A DNA stretch of 64,000 bases from Kudoa neothunni (lineage: Eukaryota > Cnidaria), in NCBI GenBank assembly GCA_964304625.1, contig OZ199838.1, forward strand, positions 5,704,001 through 5,768,000, written 5' to 3'. The position numbers were made by a program, and so were the translations under genes. This document shows positions 25,624 to 38,740 of this stretch, in pieces. The number at the start of each line of letters is the position of its first letter. Position 1 is the stretch's first letter. The notes below the pieces were generated by a model. The model ran no database searches, was not told where the DNA came from, and worked only from the letters and a program-made list of their open reading frames with translations.

Positions 25624-26503
25624 ATGTAATATTTTTAATCTAAAAATAAATGTTCAATGAATTGTTTGATAACACTTTGAAGCACACATAATATTTTTTC
25701 ATAGTTTATATATATATTAATAACTTTATATGACGTATTTAATAAATAAAATTAAATCGCCATGGCAATTGATGGAGAATTACTAAACTTACATGTTCAT
25801 TTCAACTCCGAAATTAATAAAAAACTAAATAATTTATGTTTATATCAAATTATGACATTGATTTTGTACCACATGAAGAAAAAAATATATTTTATAAAAC
25901 AAAACCAATATATTGTAAATGAAGAAATCTCAATTGAATGAAATGTAAAATTCTCTCGATTATCCGGAAATCGCGTTATCCGAGAGACATTGTGAATTAT
26001 AATTTGATTCTATCGAATTTAACTATAGGTGAAAGTTCGATATATGGAAATCTCATTATATGGGAAGAGAATCTCTGGTCCCAAATTTTCTGGATGATTG
26101 GAGTTTCATTGTATTCAATTTTAAAAGGGAAATATAGCTCAAAAATTATAAATAAAAAAATTGGATTATTTATATTTAGAAATTTTATATTTTTAAATGA
26201 TACAGCCTCAATAAATAAATATATAAATTTAAAAAAATTTAATAAAAATAGTATTATTCTCACATAAAAAAATTATTAAACAACATAAATTTCCTAAACG
26301 TTTATAACACATCGCTTAAGCGTAAATTTAATTTTATCACTGAATCTAACGATTAATCTGCTTATGTTCAGGCTGAATATTTTAAAAAGTACATTTGTTA
26401 TTACAGTCAGGTGAAAAATCATTAAAAATATTTTATGTTAAAAAATTGCATTTATATAATGGTTGCCGACGGACAAAACTCTGTTCTGTTAGCAAATTTT
26501 TTA
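25624..26503. other. Intergenic AT-rich stretch with a pogo-like end
   Basis: Around 25956-25990 the sequence TCTCGATTATCCGG... and GTTATCCGAGAGAC forms an imperfect hairpin resembling the sub-terminal repeats of pogo/Tigger elements. No matching distal end was located. The overlapping frames on both strands at 25938-26267 are AT-rich and not credible as genes. Confidence 0.3.
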
Positions 26504-28094
26504 GGCACTGGCTATTCTTACGAGATCGTATAATCCCTTCTCGAGCCGTCTATTCTTACGACAATGAATACCTTTTTGCCTACTTTAGATACTTCAAATC
26601 TGAATTTAAAAACGTGTGATTACATTTTTTTCCCATAAAATTTTTAGGTTTTACAAATTGTTATTTTTATCCAACTAATTCATAAGTTTTGGGAATTATT
26701 CCTTCCCAAGATTTACTAAGAACAAAAATCAATTAATTTTCTATTTTTGGCAAGTTAGACATATTTAAATCGACGGTTTTTGCTAATTGTGACAATGTAA
26801 CTTTATTTACACATGAACTCATTGGTCCATGTGTCAACGTTATGATCTGATACGAATTAACTGTATGAACTGTTATCATTTATAAGATATTTACATCATA
26901 ATTTAGCGAGTATTGATGATTTTTTTTTAAATTTTAAATAAAATAGACCTAGCCGAAAAAATTTATGCCACCAGCTGATCATGAATGCTATGTAACATTA
27001 AAATATAAATCATAAAACATAATCAGGAGCCTATATTTGGTAATTTTTATAATCCATGAAGTTTTTATCAAAAATTTTTTAACTAGAAGTCCAATAATAG
27101 TTAATCTGCTGCCTTTGGTCTTCCGACAGACTTGACGTTGGATTAAATTAGCTTATCATTATAAAAATTATTATAAATGTCCCAAAATTAATTACTTTTA
27201 TATTTATTATGATTTTTTTATTGGATTACAATTACTTAGGAAAATACATTGTTATCATCTAATATTATGTTAGTTTACGCCTTTTCTTCAGTATATTCAT
27301 AAACTTAAATTATATTAATAGTACTAACATTTTTACATACGAATTACTAGTATGATAAAATTCACTCTCAGCTTCAGGAGATATGATTTTATTGGAAACG
27401 TTTATGGGGAAATTCGTGCTGTAACTATTACATTCGTCCAACTTGATCAGTTTATATTGTTCGTATATCTGCATTTAAAGTTACAGGAGGGAGATAGATT
27501 TGGTTAATTCATATTTATAAATGCCATAAAATTGTATCAGGTTATTTTCTACATGATAGATTGCATCAATACGCGCCTCATTTTTTCGTACGCCACAAGA
27601 GGTAGGATTAATATTAAGAAAAGTGGCAACAAATTAAAAATCTATACAGCCATTTATATTCTTAATTAAAAAGAATTAACTTTTTAAATAATATTATAAG
27701 TCTACATGCATTTAAAATAAGGCTTAGTCAAGCTCTCAATAATCTGATGAAGCCGTAACGTTGACACGTGCACCAATGGGTTTGTATGCAACTAAAGTCA
27801 CATTTTCATAATTAGCAAAAACTGTTGATTTAAGTATGTCTAAACTGCCGAAAATGGAAAATTAATTGATTTTTGGTCTCAATAAGTCTTGGGAAGGAAT
27901 AATTCCCAAAACTTATGAATTAGTTGGATTAAAATAACAATTTGTAAAACCTAAAAATTTTTTAGGAAAAAAATGTAATCACACGTTTTTGAATTCAGAT
28001 TTGAAGTATCTAAAGTAGGAAAAAAAATATTCATTGTCGTAAGAATAGACGTCCCGAGAAGGGATTATACGACCTCGTAAAAATAGCCACTTCC
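26504..28094 (-). mobile_element. Non-autonomous Mutator-like element with ~330-bp inverted repeats
   Basis: Left end GGCACTGGCTATTCTTACG at 26504; right end is the reverse complement of GGAAGTGGCTATTTTTACG at 28094. The two arms remain recognisably inverted for roughly 330 nt, so the 1.6-kb element is largely terminal repeat. A relic of the transposase tail (KSVGRPKG-type AT-hook, then SRLTIIGL) lies at about 27085-27140 on the minus strand and matches the tail of the full copy at 43120-43190. A 7-bp TTTTTTA sits next to both ends. It is a deletion derivative of the same family as 42563-46200. Confidence 0.8.
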
Positions 28095-29190
28095 TTTTTT
28101 TATTAAAGCCAACATTATTAAAGAATTATTTACATAATTAAAATTGTATTAAACCAGATCTCTATCGAACAATGCTACATCAAGTTAGCTCGTTTTTTGT
28201 TGATGTGATCACTCATTCCTTCCTGAATAGAAACTGATAATACAATAATATTTAATATTCATTTATATTAATTTTTTAAATAATGAGATATGTATTACAA
28301 ATAAGAGTAATTTGAAATATTTATTTTTTTATTTTTTCTGTATAAAGAAATATAATTAATACTTCGAGTACTAACTTTTTACAATTGAAAGTAAAACAAG
28401 CCATCATTAGAAATAAATTATTTTTAATGCTATAAGTATTGAAAAATATTGATATTAAGTAATGTCATATTATAATCGGAAAAATTTTTTATAATGTTAC
28501 TTTTACATTTATTTAATTGACAATAACACATGCTACAATGTTTGTTCATATTTCATATGAATAGAGAGTAATTACAACTAAAAAAATAGTGTGCATTCGT
28601 TGCATTGATTATGGCGGAAAAAACGTAACAAATACTAATAATTTGTTAACTTTTTTGATGATACCCTTTTCCCCAGCAATATAAGTTTCTAAGAGTCAAT
28701 ACTAATAATATCAAACTTGTATTTAAAACATTAATTAAAATGAAAGAAATTGGTAAAAATGATTAAAAAGCAAGAGTGATAACTCGATACAGGACACGCT
28801 TTACGTTAAAATATTAATTTAAAGGGCAATATTAAAACTTGGGATGTCCCAATAAAATCAATGCTAAATAATATTTTTAGGTCAATAAATTAAAAATAAT
28901 TATTTTAAGAATAAAAATTTACTATTATTATAAGATTTTCATCATGTATAATATTTTATTATGATATTATTTAAAAAAATTAAAATTATCAACGTTTAAT
29001 TCTGTTAAATATTTTCAATATTTATTTGAGTCACTGTATATTTTCTTGGCAAGGTATAGGTCACCAATAAATCAGGTTTGGTAACACTGACCTAAAGCGA
29101 GGAAAAATGTCCATCTAAAAGTGTACTTTTTTTAATTTGGCAATAAGATAGTTTAACTCCATAGAAGACAAATGAACTCAAACCACAATA
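28095..29190. other. Intergenic AT-rich stretch
   Basis: Very AT-rich non-coding sequence between two transposons. Nothing is recognised. Confidence 0.4.
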
Positions 29191-29198
29191 GAATCGAA

Positions 29199-30256
29199 GG
29201 CTATCCTACACCATCTGTGTTTTCTTCGGCAAGAAACCCAAACTTTGTAAACATTCGCAAACAATTTTAAAATCACATATAAAAGTTCATTATATAATGG
29301 CATAACACACTAATTTCTTGTTTGGGGTACCTTCTCCTAAACAAAAAGTCGGCCACATATTCTGGTAATGATTTTAGGGTTTTATTGGTGATGTTTCTGT
29401 ATTTGCGCTTGAATGCGCCCCAGGTTGCTTCTATTCTATTAATGTGAATTCCAGTAGGTGAAACAAAGTGCCTTTTATGAATAACGGTCCCATGTGTAAA
29501 ACCCAAATCTGCCAAACTATTGTATCCACGACATCCATCTGTCCAAATAGTGCTTCCTTCCTCTACGTTTTCCATAATTATTTCTTCTAAAGTTTGTTTG
29601 TTTCTAACATTAGAAATTTTAAGGAAACAATTTCCATCCTTATCGATGCCTCCTATCATCCAGTATTGCTGGTTCTTTAATATTCGGCCGATGTTATATT
29701 TATTTTTACAAATGGCAGTTTCGTCGATTTGTACTATCTTACCGAGTCCACCAATTTTTGAAAAATCTTCGTCAAGTTTTGATGCCATAAAATAACGGAT
29801 AATGGTTTTCCATTCACTAATGGATGTAAAAGAACCAAAATCGAGTTCACACAACAGTTCATCGTAAGTTAAAGAAGGGTACTTGATAAAATAGACCATT
29901 AAAATGAATGTTTTGTACAAAGGAAGGTTAGCCATTTCGAAAATGCTATCTTTCCTTAAAGCATATCGTTTGCTACAACTCTAGCATTTGAAATGAACGC
30001 AATCACCGGTATCCTTCTGTTTGTATAAGTACATTCTTTCGCCACATGTACATTTCTTATACTCATGTAAAAGCCCAATTGCTTGTAAAACTTTAATATT
30101 ATCATGATTATCTTCTCTAAAATAAGCATGATCGAACATTATTATGTCGTTAATGTTTTCCAGAGTGAACGTTTTTCTAAACTTAGACATTGAGCGTTTT
30201 GCGATCTGAAATTACACGAAACTTAACGAAGAAAACACAGATAGTGTAGGTTAGCC
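29199..30256 (-). mobile_element. Merlin (IS1016-like) DNA transposon with one in-frame stop
   Basis: A complete-looking 1058-bp element. Terminal inverted repeats read GGCTATCCTACACCATCTG on the left and, reverse-complemented, GGCTAACCTACACTATCTG on the right, continuing through TGTTTTCTTCG. Flanking 8-mers GAATCGAA and GAATCTCA agree at 6 of 8 positions. The transposase (minus, 30190 to 29273) has an N-terminal zinc ribbon (CTCGERMYLY...CVHFKC) and the DDE/ISXO2 catalytic core: VQIDETAICKNKYNIGR, then WTDGCRGYNSL and INRIEATWGAFKRKYRN. A single TAG at 29981-29983 interrupts the zinc ribbon; the frame otherwise runs straight through, so this copy was inactivated recently. Confidence 0.9.
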
Positions 30257-30567
30257 GAATCTCAATCGAATATAAATAGATTATTTATAATGAAGTAGGT
30301 CAACTTGCACAACATTTGATTATAAACGCAAAAACTTAAATTCCAACAAATTCAACACTTCATAATTCTATTTTTAATTTAATATTGAAAGAGAAAAATA
30401 ATACGGAGACAACTAAAAACATCAAGGTCTTAAAAATTTTTAATAATATAAAAATTTATGATAAAAAATATTCTGAGAACTTCTTATCAAACCAAAATTT
30501 TCGATTTTTAACGTTAAGCGCGCGCACAAGGCACTCTGTTTTCGAAAGTTCTTCCAAACCACTGATA

Positions 30568-31148
30568 ATGCCCAAATATCTAAAATTTTATCCACTTGTC
30601 AACACCGAAACTTTACATCATTTGAGAAGACAACTTCATCCAATTAAACATAGACGTATGTTTCTTGGACCGGATTTAGATCCGCTCGTATACATACGAC
30701 AGATGGTGAATACTCTGATTGAAGATGATGTTTTAATCAGAAGTCAAACTGTTTGTGTGAATGTAGCAATGTATACTAATTTTGTAAGCGGATACTATGG
30801 TAACGAAAAGATAACGATAAGTTGTATTTAGATGATCGAAAAGGCGAAAATGGGTGATGAGAATTTTGTTTATCGATTTCTTATTGTATTTCAAATTATT
30901 TAATAAAATATTTAAAACTTTTTAAATAGAACAAAAGTCTCATGAAGAAAATGTATGATGTGATTTTGCCAAATTGCCTTGATAAAGATGACGGACACGC
31001 TCGAGTTTTTAGATTAAGCCAAACCGGTATGGCGGTTCGAAGTGCATTTGTCACAATCGATCTCAAAAGGGATATAGATGAATTTATAAAATCGCTACGA
31101 AGCGATACCAAACCACCTTACATTTTGTTTTCGAAAAAATACGTTTAA
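30568..31148 (+). CDS. Two-exon gene, unknown product (144 residues)
   Basis: I do not recognise this product. The ATG at 30568 opens MPKYLKFYPLVNTETLHH. Exon 1 (30568-30783) joins exon 2 (30930-31148) across a 146-nt GT-AG intron in phase 0, giving ...CVNVAMYTNF then NKSLMKKMYDVILPNCL, and ending KKYV. The C-terminal part (MAVRSAFVTIDLKRDIDEFI) vaguely recalls the last helix-strand of PLP-dependent fold-type I enzymes, but no lysine site is visible and the protein would be far too short, so that is not claimed. The frame extends upstream of the ATG to 30385, but that part is AT-rich and low in complexity. The clean splice and balanced composition suggest a real gene. Confidence 0.5.
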
Positions 31149-31344
31149 AATTTTTATAATTTGATTCTAGATTAATTTTTCCATAATTTTTCAGTTTTTT
31201 TCGCTTTCGTCAATGTTGTAATTACGAAAATATTTTTTTTATTGAACTAATGTTTTTTAATCGAAGAATTATATTAGTTTTTAATAAAAAATTACCAAGA
31301 GAAGTTTATGACGTATTTTTTTTCTCTTATTTTTGTTTCTATCG

Positions 31345-31510
31345 TGTGTTCGGCTGGTCGCACACGTGAGGCAGACACAAAGCAAGGTGTTTGACCACCG
31401 GAATGTGACCCCGAAGGTTGTGGGTTCATGCCCCAACTCATGTATGACACCGTTTGTGTGCTGAGTATCTCTATTCCGTAATGGTAGCTGTGGTTAGAGT
31501 TTGAACTCAC
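31345..31510 (+). mobile_element. tRNA-derived SINE
   Basis: The segment contains GTGTTTGACCACCGGAATG, then CCCCGAAGGTTGTGGGTTCA. The pol III B-box-like GGTTCATGCCC lies at 31423-31433, about 40 nt downstream of a degenerate A-box region. It has a higher GC content than the flanks and no coding potential. This is the usual head of a tRNA-related SINE; the tail and target duplication are not clear. Confidence 0.65.
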
Positions 31511-33596
31511 TATTATGTGTGATTCACTTGCATTTATGGTATAATACAGTGGGGAGGTTCAAATTGGACATTTGAATATCCGGAACTAGTTGGATAAAGG
31601 AAATATTAAAGCTCAACAGAGACAACATCATTGAAGTTTAATGAGACATAGTTTGATACTTAATGGCGATAAAATTAAGATGTTTGATGGGAGAGACATC
31701 CACTCTATTTATTACAGAAAGAAAAGGCGCAAAGTGACGTCTTACTCATTACGATACTTAGGGCGTTCGTGATGTCGAGCTTACTCGATAGAATTGCACA
31801 GTCTAACATGCTGCATCATGGATTTTATTGTGTAAACAAATAAAATGAGTTTTGTGTAATTTAACTTTATTAATAATAAAATTAAATTAAAACAGACTTG
31901 GTAGGTAGATATAACCATATTATTCAATTTATTGATTTTGAATGAGGAGCAAATAATATAAAGAGAGATTGCACTCGTAATACCTGTTAACATATTAAAA
32001 CAAATGTAACAACAAACCCTAGATTTTTTTCCAACAAATAATCTGCTTAACAAAAGAAGGAACATCGATTTGAGTCAAGACATACTAAAGACATTTACGG
32101 TTAAGATTTAACACCTTTCTCTTTAATAAATAAGTGAGATATATAATGAATATTTAACAGAACTTTGTTCAAAAAATGGCACAATAAGTGGAAAATTTAA
32201 TTTTCTTCGAGAGCATCATGTGTTAGAGCTGCCGACTCAAGGATTGATATCAATCCTTAATCTTCCATTAACTGTAAAAGTTTTCTTTGATCTATGCATA
32301 TCCTTGATCATAATAAAATAATAGAACGAATATATCTAATTTAGTGCATGTAATAACCTCAGTTTGCTGTTTATAAAAAATGATCTACAAAATTGATTGG
32401 AAATTTAATGATTAAAAAAGACTATAGAATTCCAACAGATATATGGTTATTTTCTTGACGAGGGCAAAAATTTAAAAACAGACATGCGCTTTCAATAATT
32501 TAAAATTTTTAAAATAAAAGTATGCTACCGACAGGGTTATCTTTTATTAATGATGGCCACAACAACTCAATATCACCTAACCCTCGATTATTTTTAGATC
32601 TCATTGTCAATTTTTCCATTATTATATTAAAATATTAATTGTAAATCTTGTTATCTGTGGTATTAACTTTAAATTATTCCAGTATATAAACCATATCAGT
32701 ACGAAAGATAAATAGATTAATTTAGATGATTATATATTGATAAAACCACTTAATGATAATACGTAATTGACAATATACGCTATGAATATGAAATTATATT
32801 TTCAAACTATCATTTTATTTGTTTAATACGAATTATCCGATAAAAGGACTCATTAACTGGATTTATTTTTGTATTAACTGGAAAATCAGATTGCCATTTC
32901 AATTATCGCAGTCGGTGGTATTAATAATTTGGTTCGTGGGTATTAGACTAAAACTGTGATACTATCGGAATTTCATTACCGATATTCAAGATATCCATTT
33001 TAATAAATAATCATTGTGATTGGATTTTGTTAAAGTTTATACATTAGGAGCTAATTAATTGGTTATTCATCTAGCTAGATAGTGTATTATAAGCAAGGTC
33101 CAATTTAATCTCATAGATGTTTTATCACCAGTTTATCATGTAAAAATGACAATAATTAACAAGTAACTTATACGAGAAAATTCAGTTGAAGCGAACTAAC
33201 TAAATGATGCATATTTATTTCCAATCGACAACTAAATAAAGCATTTAGTAAAAACTACTTACATTATTAAAATTGAAGTTTTTCACTTCCTAATATAATC
33301 TAATAATTATTGCAGCTAGATTAAAGCGATATTATTTATCAAAATACAATTATTTGTATTATCTTGTATTGATGTATTAATAATTCATTAGTTATTTTAG
33401 TCGAATTATTAATTTTCAATTTATTTTCGATGATAGAAAAAAATATAATCATGATAAGATTATTGTGCGCGAAAACTTTAACTTACCGAAAACTTATTGA
33501 TAAATACCAAGACCGAGTGTTGTTAATAATCAAGGGTTTACAAAAGTTGAAGCTTATTTTTTGTAATTCCATTGGCAAACAACCAATAGTGTCAGT
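31511..33596. other. Intergenic region upstream of the integrin gene
   Basis: AT-rich non-coding sequence of about 2 kb. No exon, RNA gene or transposon end is recognised apart from a GGATATCCGG-like string near 31575 that may be a pogo-type relic. It should include the integrin promoter. Confidence 0.4.
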
Positions 33597-36500
33597 ATGA
33601 ATCTATACCCAGTTAGTTTGTTTCCAATATTGTTCTTGTTACATTTAGGTATTTTTAATTTAAAGATTTAAATTAATTAGTTTTGACAATAAAATATTTA
33701 GCAACAGACCGCAAAGGTAACAAAACGACCTTAAATCGTGACAAAAGGGATAACACTATTTCATGGGTAAATATTGTAATTACTAGTTTCTAATATGTGT
33801 CAGTAGCATACTTTTTACAGTGAAGATGTTGAGTCTGATTACTATACTTCTAGATGTGATTACGTCACACGATTTCATCGCACCTATACACCCAAGGATC
33901 GGGTTCATTTTGGAAACCTTTTCTCTTGATATATTCCTTTTAGGCATTGAAAACATCTTACCACGAGGAAATTCTTATACCTTCTTCACACGAAAGTAGT
34001 TACATAGTTTTTTTAAAACTTCCATCTACTTTATAGGATGTTTCCATAAAATAACGTATCCAGATCTCAGCCTTAATCATATTCCAAATGTAGAGACCTA
34101 TATTTTAATTGACAACCACATTATGAACTCCACGGGATGGGGTAGAATATACAAGATATTGGATATAACAAGTACTTCGGTAACACCTAAGATTCACTTG
34201 AGATTCTTATAGTGAAAACATCGTTGAGGAATGGCAGAAGGGTTGGAATGGGAGTTATTTATGGTGATGATTCGACACCATTCAACAGGTATACATCCTA
34301 CTCTATACATAATTAAGCGACCAGTCAATTAAACTTTAACTGTTGTTTTTAAATCAACACATTATTTTTATTTCTTCATTTTTTTATAATATTTTGATTT
34401 AGCAAACTGTTTCTTGATAATATTGTACCAATCACAAATTCTTTGAAAAAAATTGTATGCCAATTAACCATCTGATATAATTAAATGGTATGTAAAGGTT
34501 TACCCAAAACCACCCACTATACCAGGAAATCTAATAAAATGCCATTCACTCTTTGATCTTATTTCACAAGTTGTGCTATGTAGAGATATTGTAAATGCTT
34601 TCGTTTTTTTCATGGACCCTAATAAACATGAAGATAAGTTGGTCCAAAAAACCAAGGGTGAACAAAATTGTTTTCCTATTATCGAATCGTTATTATAAAA
34701 GCTCCAAAGTCAATTTGGTATACAGTAAAATGTTAAGTATGTAATAATTCATATTAGTTTCCAAATTTGTTTAGACAACAACAAAAATTTTGCCGAAATG
34801 GAAGTTGGATTAAAAATCCATATCAGGTAATTTGAATAAGTGTATTAAAAGGATCCCAACAAATTTTGAATCAATATACATTTTCACAACAACTAAATAA
34901 GCTCGTTTTATTATTACTAGGAGTTGGTTGAAAAAGACAGCTTGGACAAATTACTCTATGATAACTCTGTTTTTCTTGCCGTGGCCTCTTTTAACGTTGA
35001 TGTCTTTAATTACTTTAAGGTATTGCGTTTGTCTGCTTATCTTAAATCATGACTCGATCAAGACCATTTTCGAAAGTAACAATTATCACTATGGGTTTTG
35101 CAAGCATGTAAACGATGTATATAATTTGCATGCCTTTTTTAAAACAATCCTGCAAGTAATAAACATAAAAATTTTCAACTTTGTAATGCTGAATTTAGGA
35201 AACTTTTCGTTCATACTATGTTAAAACTTCTTTTAATGATGAGTTGTTTCAGATTGCACCCATTCCAAATGAATTTTGCATGTAGATAATTAGGCTAGGT
35301 GACAATTGTTGTTGATCTTCATTATTCTCTGCTTAGTATGAAGAAAGCTTATTTGATATGCGACAAAAATTCTTCAACTCGTCATTTTTATATAACCATA
35401 AGAAGAAAAAAGTCCCCTGCATCCATAGCTACTCTTCGAAGGCGGTAAAAAGTTTCCCGCTTTACGTGTCTCATTTTTTTAGATATAAAATTGTGGTAAT
35501 GGGCTACCGCGTTCAAAAGCTGATACTCAAACCTGACGAATTATCGTATCCATTCAATGCTGGGTCAATAATTTATGTATCTTTAAGAAACTTTCTATGA
35601 AACCTAATTGCATTACTGAATATTTAGAAATCTCCCAGGGATTGTTGGCATTATCTCAAAGCCAGTATTGATGAGAAATGCGAGTCAAATAACGAGTATT
35701 CATTTAAATGAGCACTTAATCAAATAAGAATTTACCTTATCTTCGTTCTAGTCATGAAAGTATAACTCAGATTAGAAGAACAAAAAAAAATCAGAGAATG
35801 GATATAAATGAACCTACTCTACATCAGAATAATTCGACCAATCAAGGATTTTGTCGCGGAATCAATTTGATCAGATGTGAACGATGCCCGAAACCTATTG
35901 AAGAATACCTTAAGATATGCAAAAGAAAAATAATTCCAATTCTAAAGAATAAGCTCAGTTCAACAAATAGTTGGAGTCATGTAATAAACTTTACATAACT
36001 TTTATGAAGTTGAGAAATTAGAAATGTAGTTGCAGAAAACCAAAACCTTATCATAAATTTTGTCATTGTAACATTGGTTTTAATGTGATTTTGAATAACT
36101 TTTATATTCAAATGCAATTCATCTACCAAATTAGATAGCCAATACACAGTGTGACATGTTTGAAAGTTGTGTTGCCGACCACCTGAACACAAAACAACAC
36201 CCCAATCACATTAAAACCAAGCATACTTGGGACTTTTGTACATCACTAACATATGAGTTTGTTCCAAATTTTCCTAAATTCAATGCAACTGTGTGCCATG
36301 TGGGTCATAAAACATGCTTATATAAATACATGGTCTCCATGAAAGAAAACAATATTCGTGTTTTTATTTGGTTCAACTCTAGGCGAGGTAGTTGTCACAC
36401 GCAATCAATAAAGTGATTTATCAAATTAAAAATATAGATTGTCGTTTATCTGGACTAAAGTACGATATCAGGGCTTTGATAATTGTCAACGTAATAATTT

Positions 36501-36755
36501 CTACTATCCTGTTTCTACTGGTTTTGGTTGTGATTGTGCTTGTAAAAATAAAAACTGATACCTCTAAAAAATTTGTATTTCCGAAAAACCGCCAACTTCA
36601 AAGAAAGTATGTCTGATAATGGATACTCCATTTCATTAAATAATTTTGCTACTAGGCTGTCCCGTCTAGTCGAAGCGGATCACAACAAAAAGTACTTGGA
36701 TTATGTGAATGGAATGGATCGTTATCTAAATAGCAAACCAACTAATGGTGTGTAA
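33597..36755 (+). CDS. Divergent integrin beta subunit (many short exons)
   Basis: A type I membrane protein resembling integrin beta in domain order. The signal peptide MNLYPVSLFPILFLLHL (33597) leads to a reduced N-terminal region. The beta-I domain follows: VETYILIDNHIMNS (34096-34130), GRRVGMGVIYGDDSTPF, SLFDLISQVVLC, CRNGSWIKNPYQELV (34790-34930), LYDNSVFLAVASFNVDVFNY and VNDVYNLHAFFKTIL. The hybrid domain has YLICDKNSSTRHFYITIRRK (35345-35405). A Cys-containing stalk and beta-tail (CDMFESCVADHL, TCLYKYMVSMKENNIRVFIW), one membrane helix (ALIIVNVIISTILFLLVLVV, 36473-36540) and a 50-residue tail complete it. Introns are GT-AG, about 40-120 nt; most junctions keep frame, but those near 33766/33821 and 34460/34526 are unresolved. 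The MIDAS DxSxS motif is replaced by DNHIM, the EGF repeats are nearly absent and the tail has no NPxY. Confidence 0.8.
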
Positions 36756-38740
36756 AGTCCGACAAATTCACAAAACATAAATAAAAATAGCTTTCTAAAT
36801 AAATATAATATAAATTGGTATTTAACCTGTAATTATTTACTATTTCTGTACAGAAGGATAACTTCTTGCATAACCCTTAATGATAATTGATCTCCAAGTG
36901 CCTCAAAATTAATTAGAAACTAATTTTAAATTACGGAGGAAAAAATTACAAAAAATCCATTAGGATAATCTCACCGTAAACCATTGAGGTAGCATTCATC
37001 GATGATTCTCAATAATTAATGAATCAAGACAGGAATTAGTTTATTTGAACTATTGTTAAAATATATTTTCTTAGAATTATTGTTTGAATTAAAATTCTAG
37101 TCAATGAATAGATAAAATTTCTAAAATTAGCTGATAACACGAGTGTACTAATATCAACGATTAGGAATATTTTATATTCGGCGTATGATTTGTACAAAGT
37201 TTCTACCTAATTACCCTCAAACTATAAAACTTGAATTTATAGTTGAGGTCTTAGAAACTGACTCGAAGTGCTAGACCCTGATAGTTTTTAATCGTAGCAT
37301 AAATAATTATAAAATTGTTTATGGAATTTGATGTGGAATAACAAATTTTATTAATGTCAAAGTTCATATTATGCAGTTGAATATTTGCACATTTCTGTGC
37401 TTTTAATAGATGGCTAATGCATAAAATATAGAAATAGAGTGTCGAGTCATCAATTGATTAATTTATTTATGTGAACTTTTTATCTTTCCCATCATAACTA
37501 TTACAGTAAATAAAAAGACATGCGGTTGAATTTCTGCTCAGAATAGTTTAATAACTAACGATATCAAAAGTTTTTAAAGTCACCTTAATCCCATTATTTG
37601 TGACACGGAAGATTTCCATCAGTTATAATACATTAAAATTTTGAACAATAGAACATGGATTATCTCGAGATCGCGTCATCTGGTAGAGATTCTAATTTAT
37701 ATTTGGATTTTACTAAAATTACGTGTCGATAAATGTTCGTCTACCAGAATATCGCTATCTGGGGAAACTCTTTTTTAGTTTTTCGGATAATCTTGATCCA
37801 CTCAATCCTACCAAAATAATAAATAATTTTAAAAGTCACTTTTGGATTGATTGGGTCAGATATATTTTTTTATGATAATCCAGCCGCGTCTAAATATAAT
37901 TGCCTGTCTGTGCAGTAAAAAAATTATTTTTATATTATAAGAATTTTAAACATAAAACTTTTAATTACACTTTTAATATAGATTTGAAGTCATAAAATAT
38001 TTTAATCATTATTATACCATACAAATTATGAGTGGGGATTTATAAAAGTTTAAAGTTTAATGCATGCCTAAAAAAGGTTATTTGTTTTGTTAAAAGTATA
38101 AAGAATTAATAATCAAAATTATTTTATATACATCAATCTGAAGTTTATTACACAATCATCATTGAAGGATAAACCCACTTGAAGTACTCTTAATTCGCAT
38201 AAAGACTAGTCGTAGATAAAAAATAATTTGAGAAAATAATAATTAGTTAATCTATTAATATATTTTCCAAACCATGTTAAAAATAATTATCTATGTTTAA
38301 AACTCGAAACCCTATTAATTTTATATTGAGGTTTTTTGAGTTGAATTGATCATAAATGATTTGTATCAAGATAATTTGAAACCTTGAAGCTAAAATATTC
38401 TACACGATAATATTAGGAATCAATATTTTAAAATTGCAAAATAGCAATTGTCCTTTCAGTATCGACACCTAATATTGCCTCTTCAAACATTAACTATACA
38501 AGATTGAAACAAAAAGCTTAATAACTGAAATCTTTTATTTATAAAAATACTTTTTAATTTCCAATGAAAATATGCATCTACATATAGTATGAAAAATTTC
38601 TGAGAAATAGAAGATAAGAAAATTGAGTTAGAATTTATTTAAATTCAAAATTATTCAAACTTTAGCGTAAGATTTTAAATAAAAAAATGAGCAATATAAC
38701 TTTTAATACATATAAAATATAAATATATTTTGTTAGAAAA
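36756..38740. other. Intergenic region between convergent integrin and kinase genes
   Basis: About 2 kb of AT-rich sequence between the 3' ends of two convergent genes. A GGATTATCTCGAGATCGCG string near 37655 and TTTTTCGGATAATC near 37786 resemble pogo-type end relics. No coding exon is recognised. Confidence 0.4.

Noticed and set aside
25938-26267. Overlapping long frames on both strands
   Set aside because: Both strands open because of AT-rich sequence low in stops; no motif in either, and composition is Ile/Asn/Lys-biased.
30568-31148. PLP-dependent aminotransferase fragment
   Set aside because: The similarity is limited to a short C-terminal stretch; no cofactor lysine or fold core is present.
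34928-35224. Plus-strand frame starting MKKTAWTNYS
   Set aside because: It is the wrong frame over integrin beta exons; the correct frame gives ELVEKDSLDKLLYDNS.
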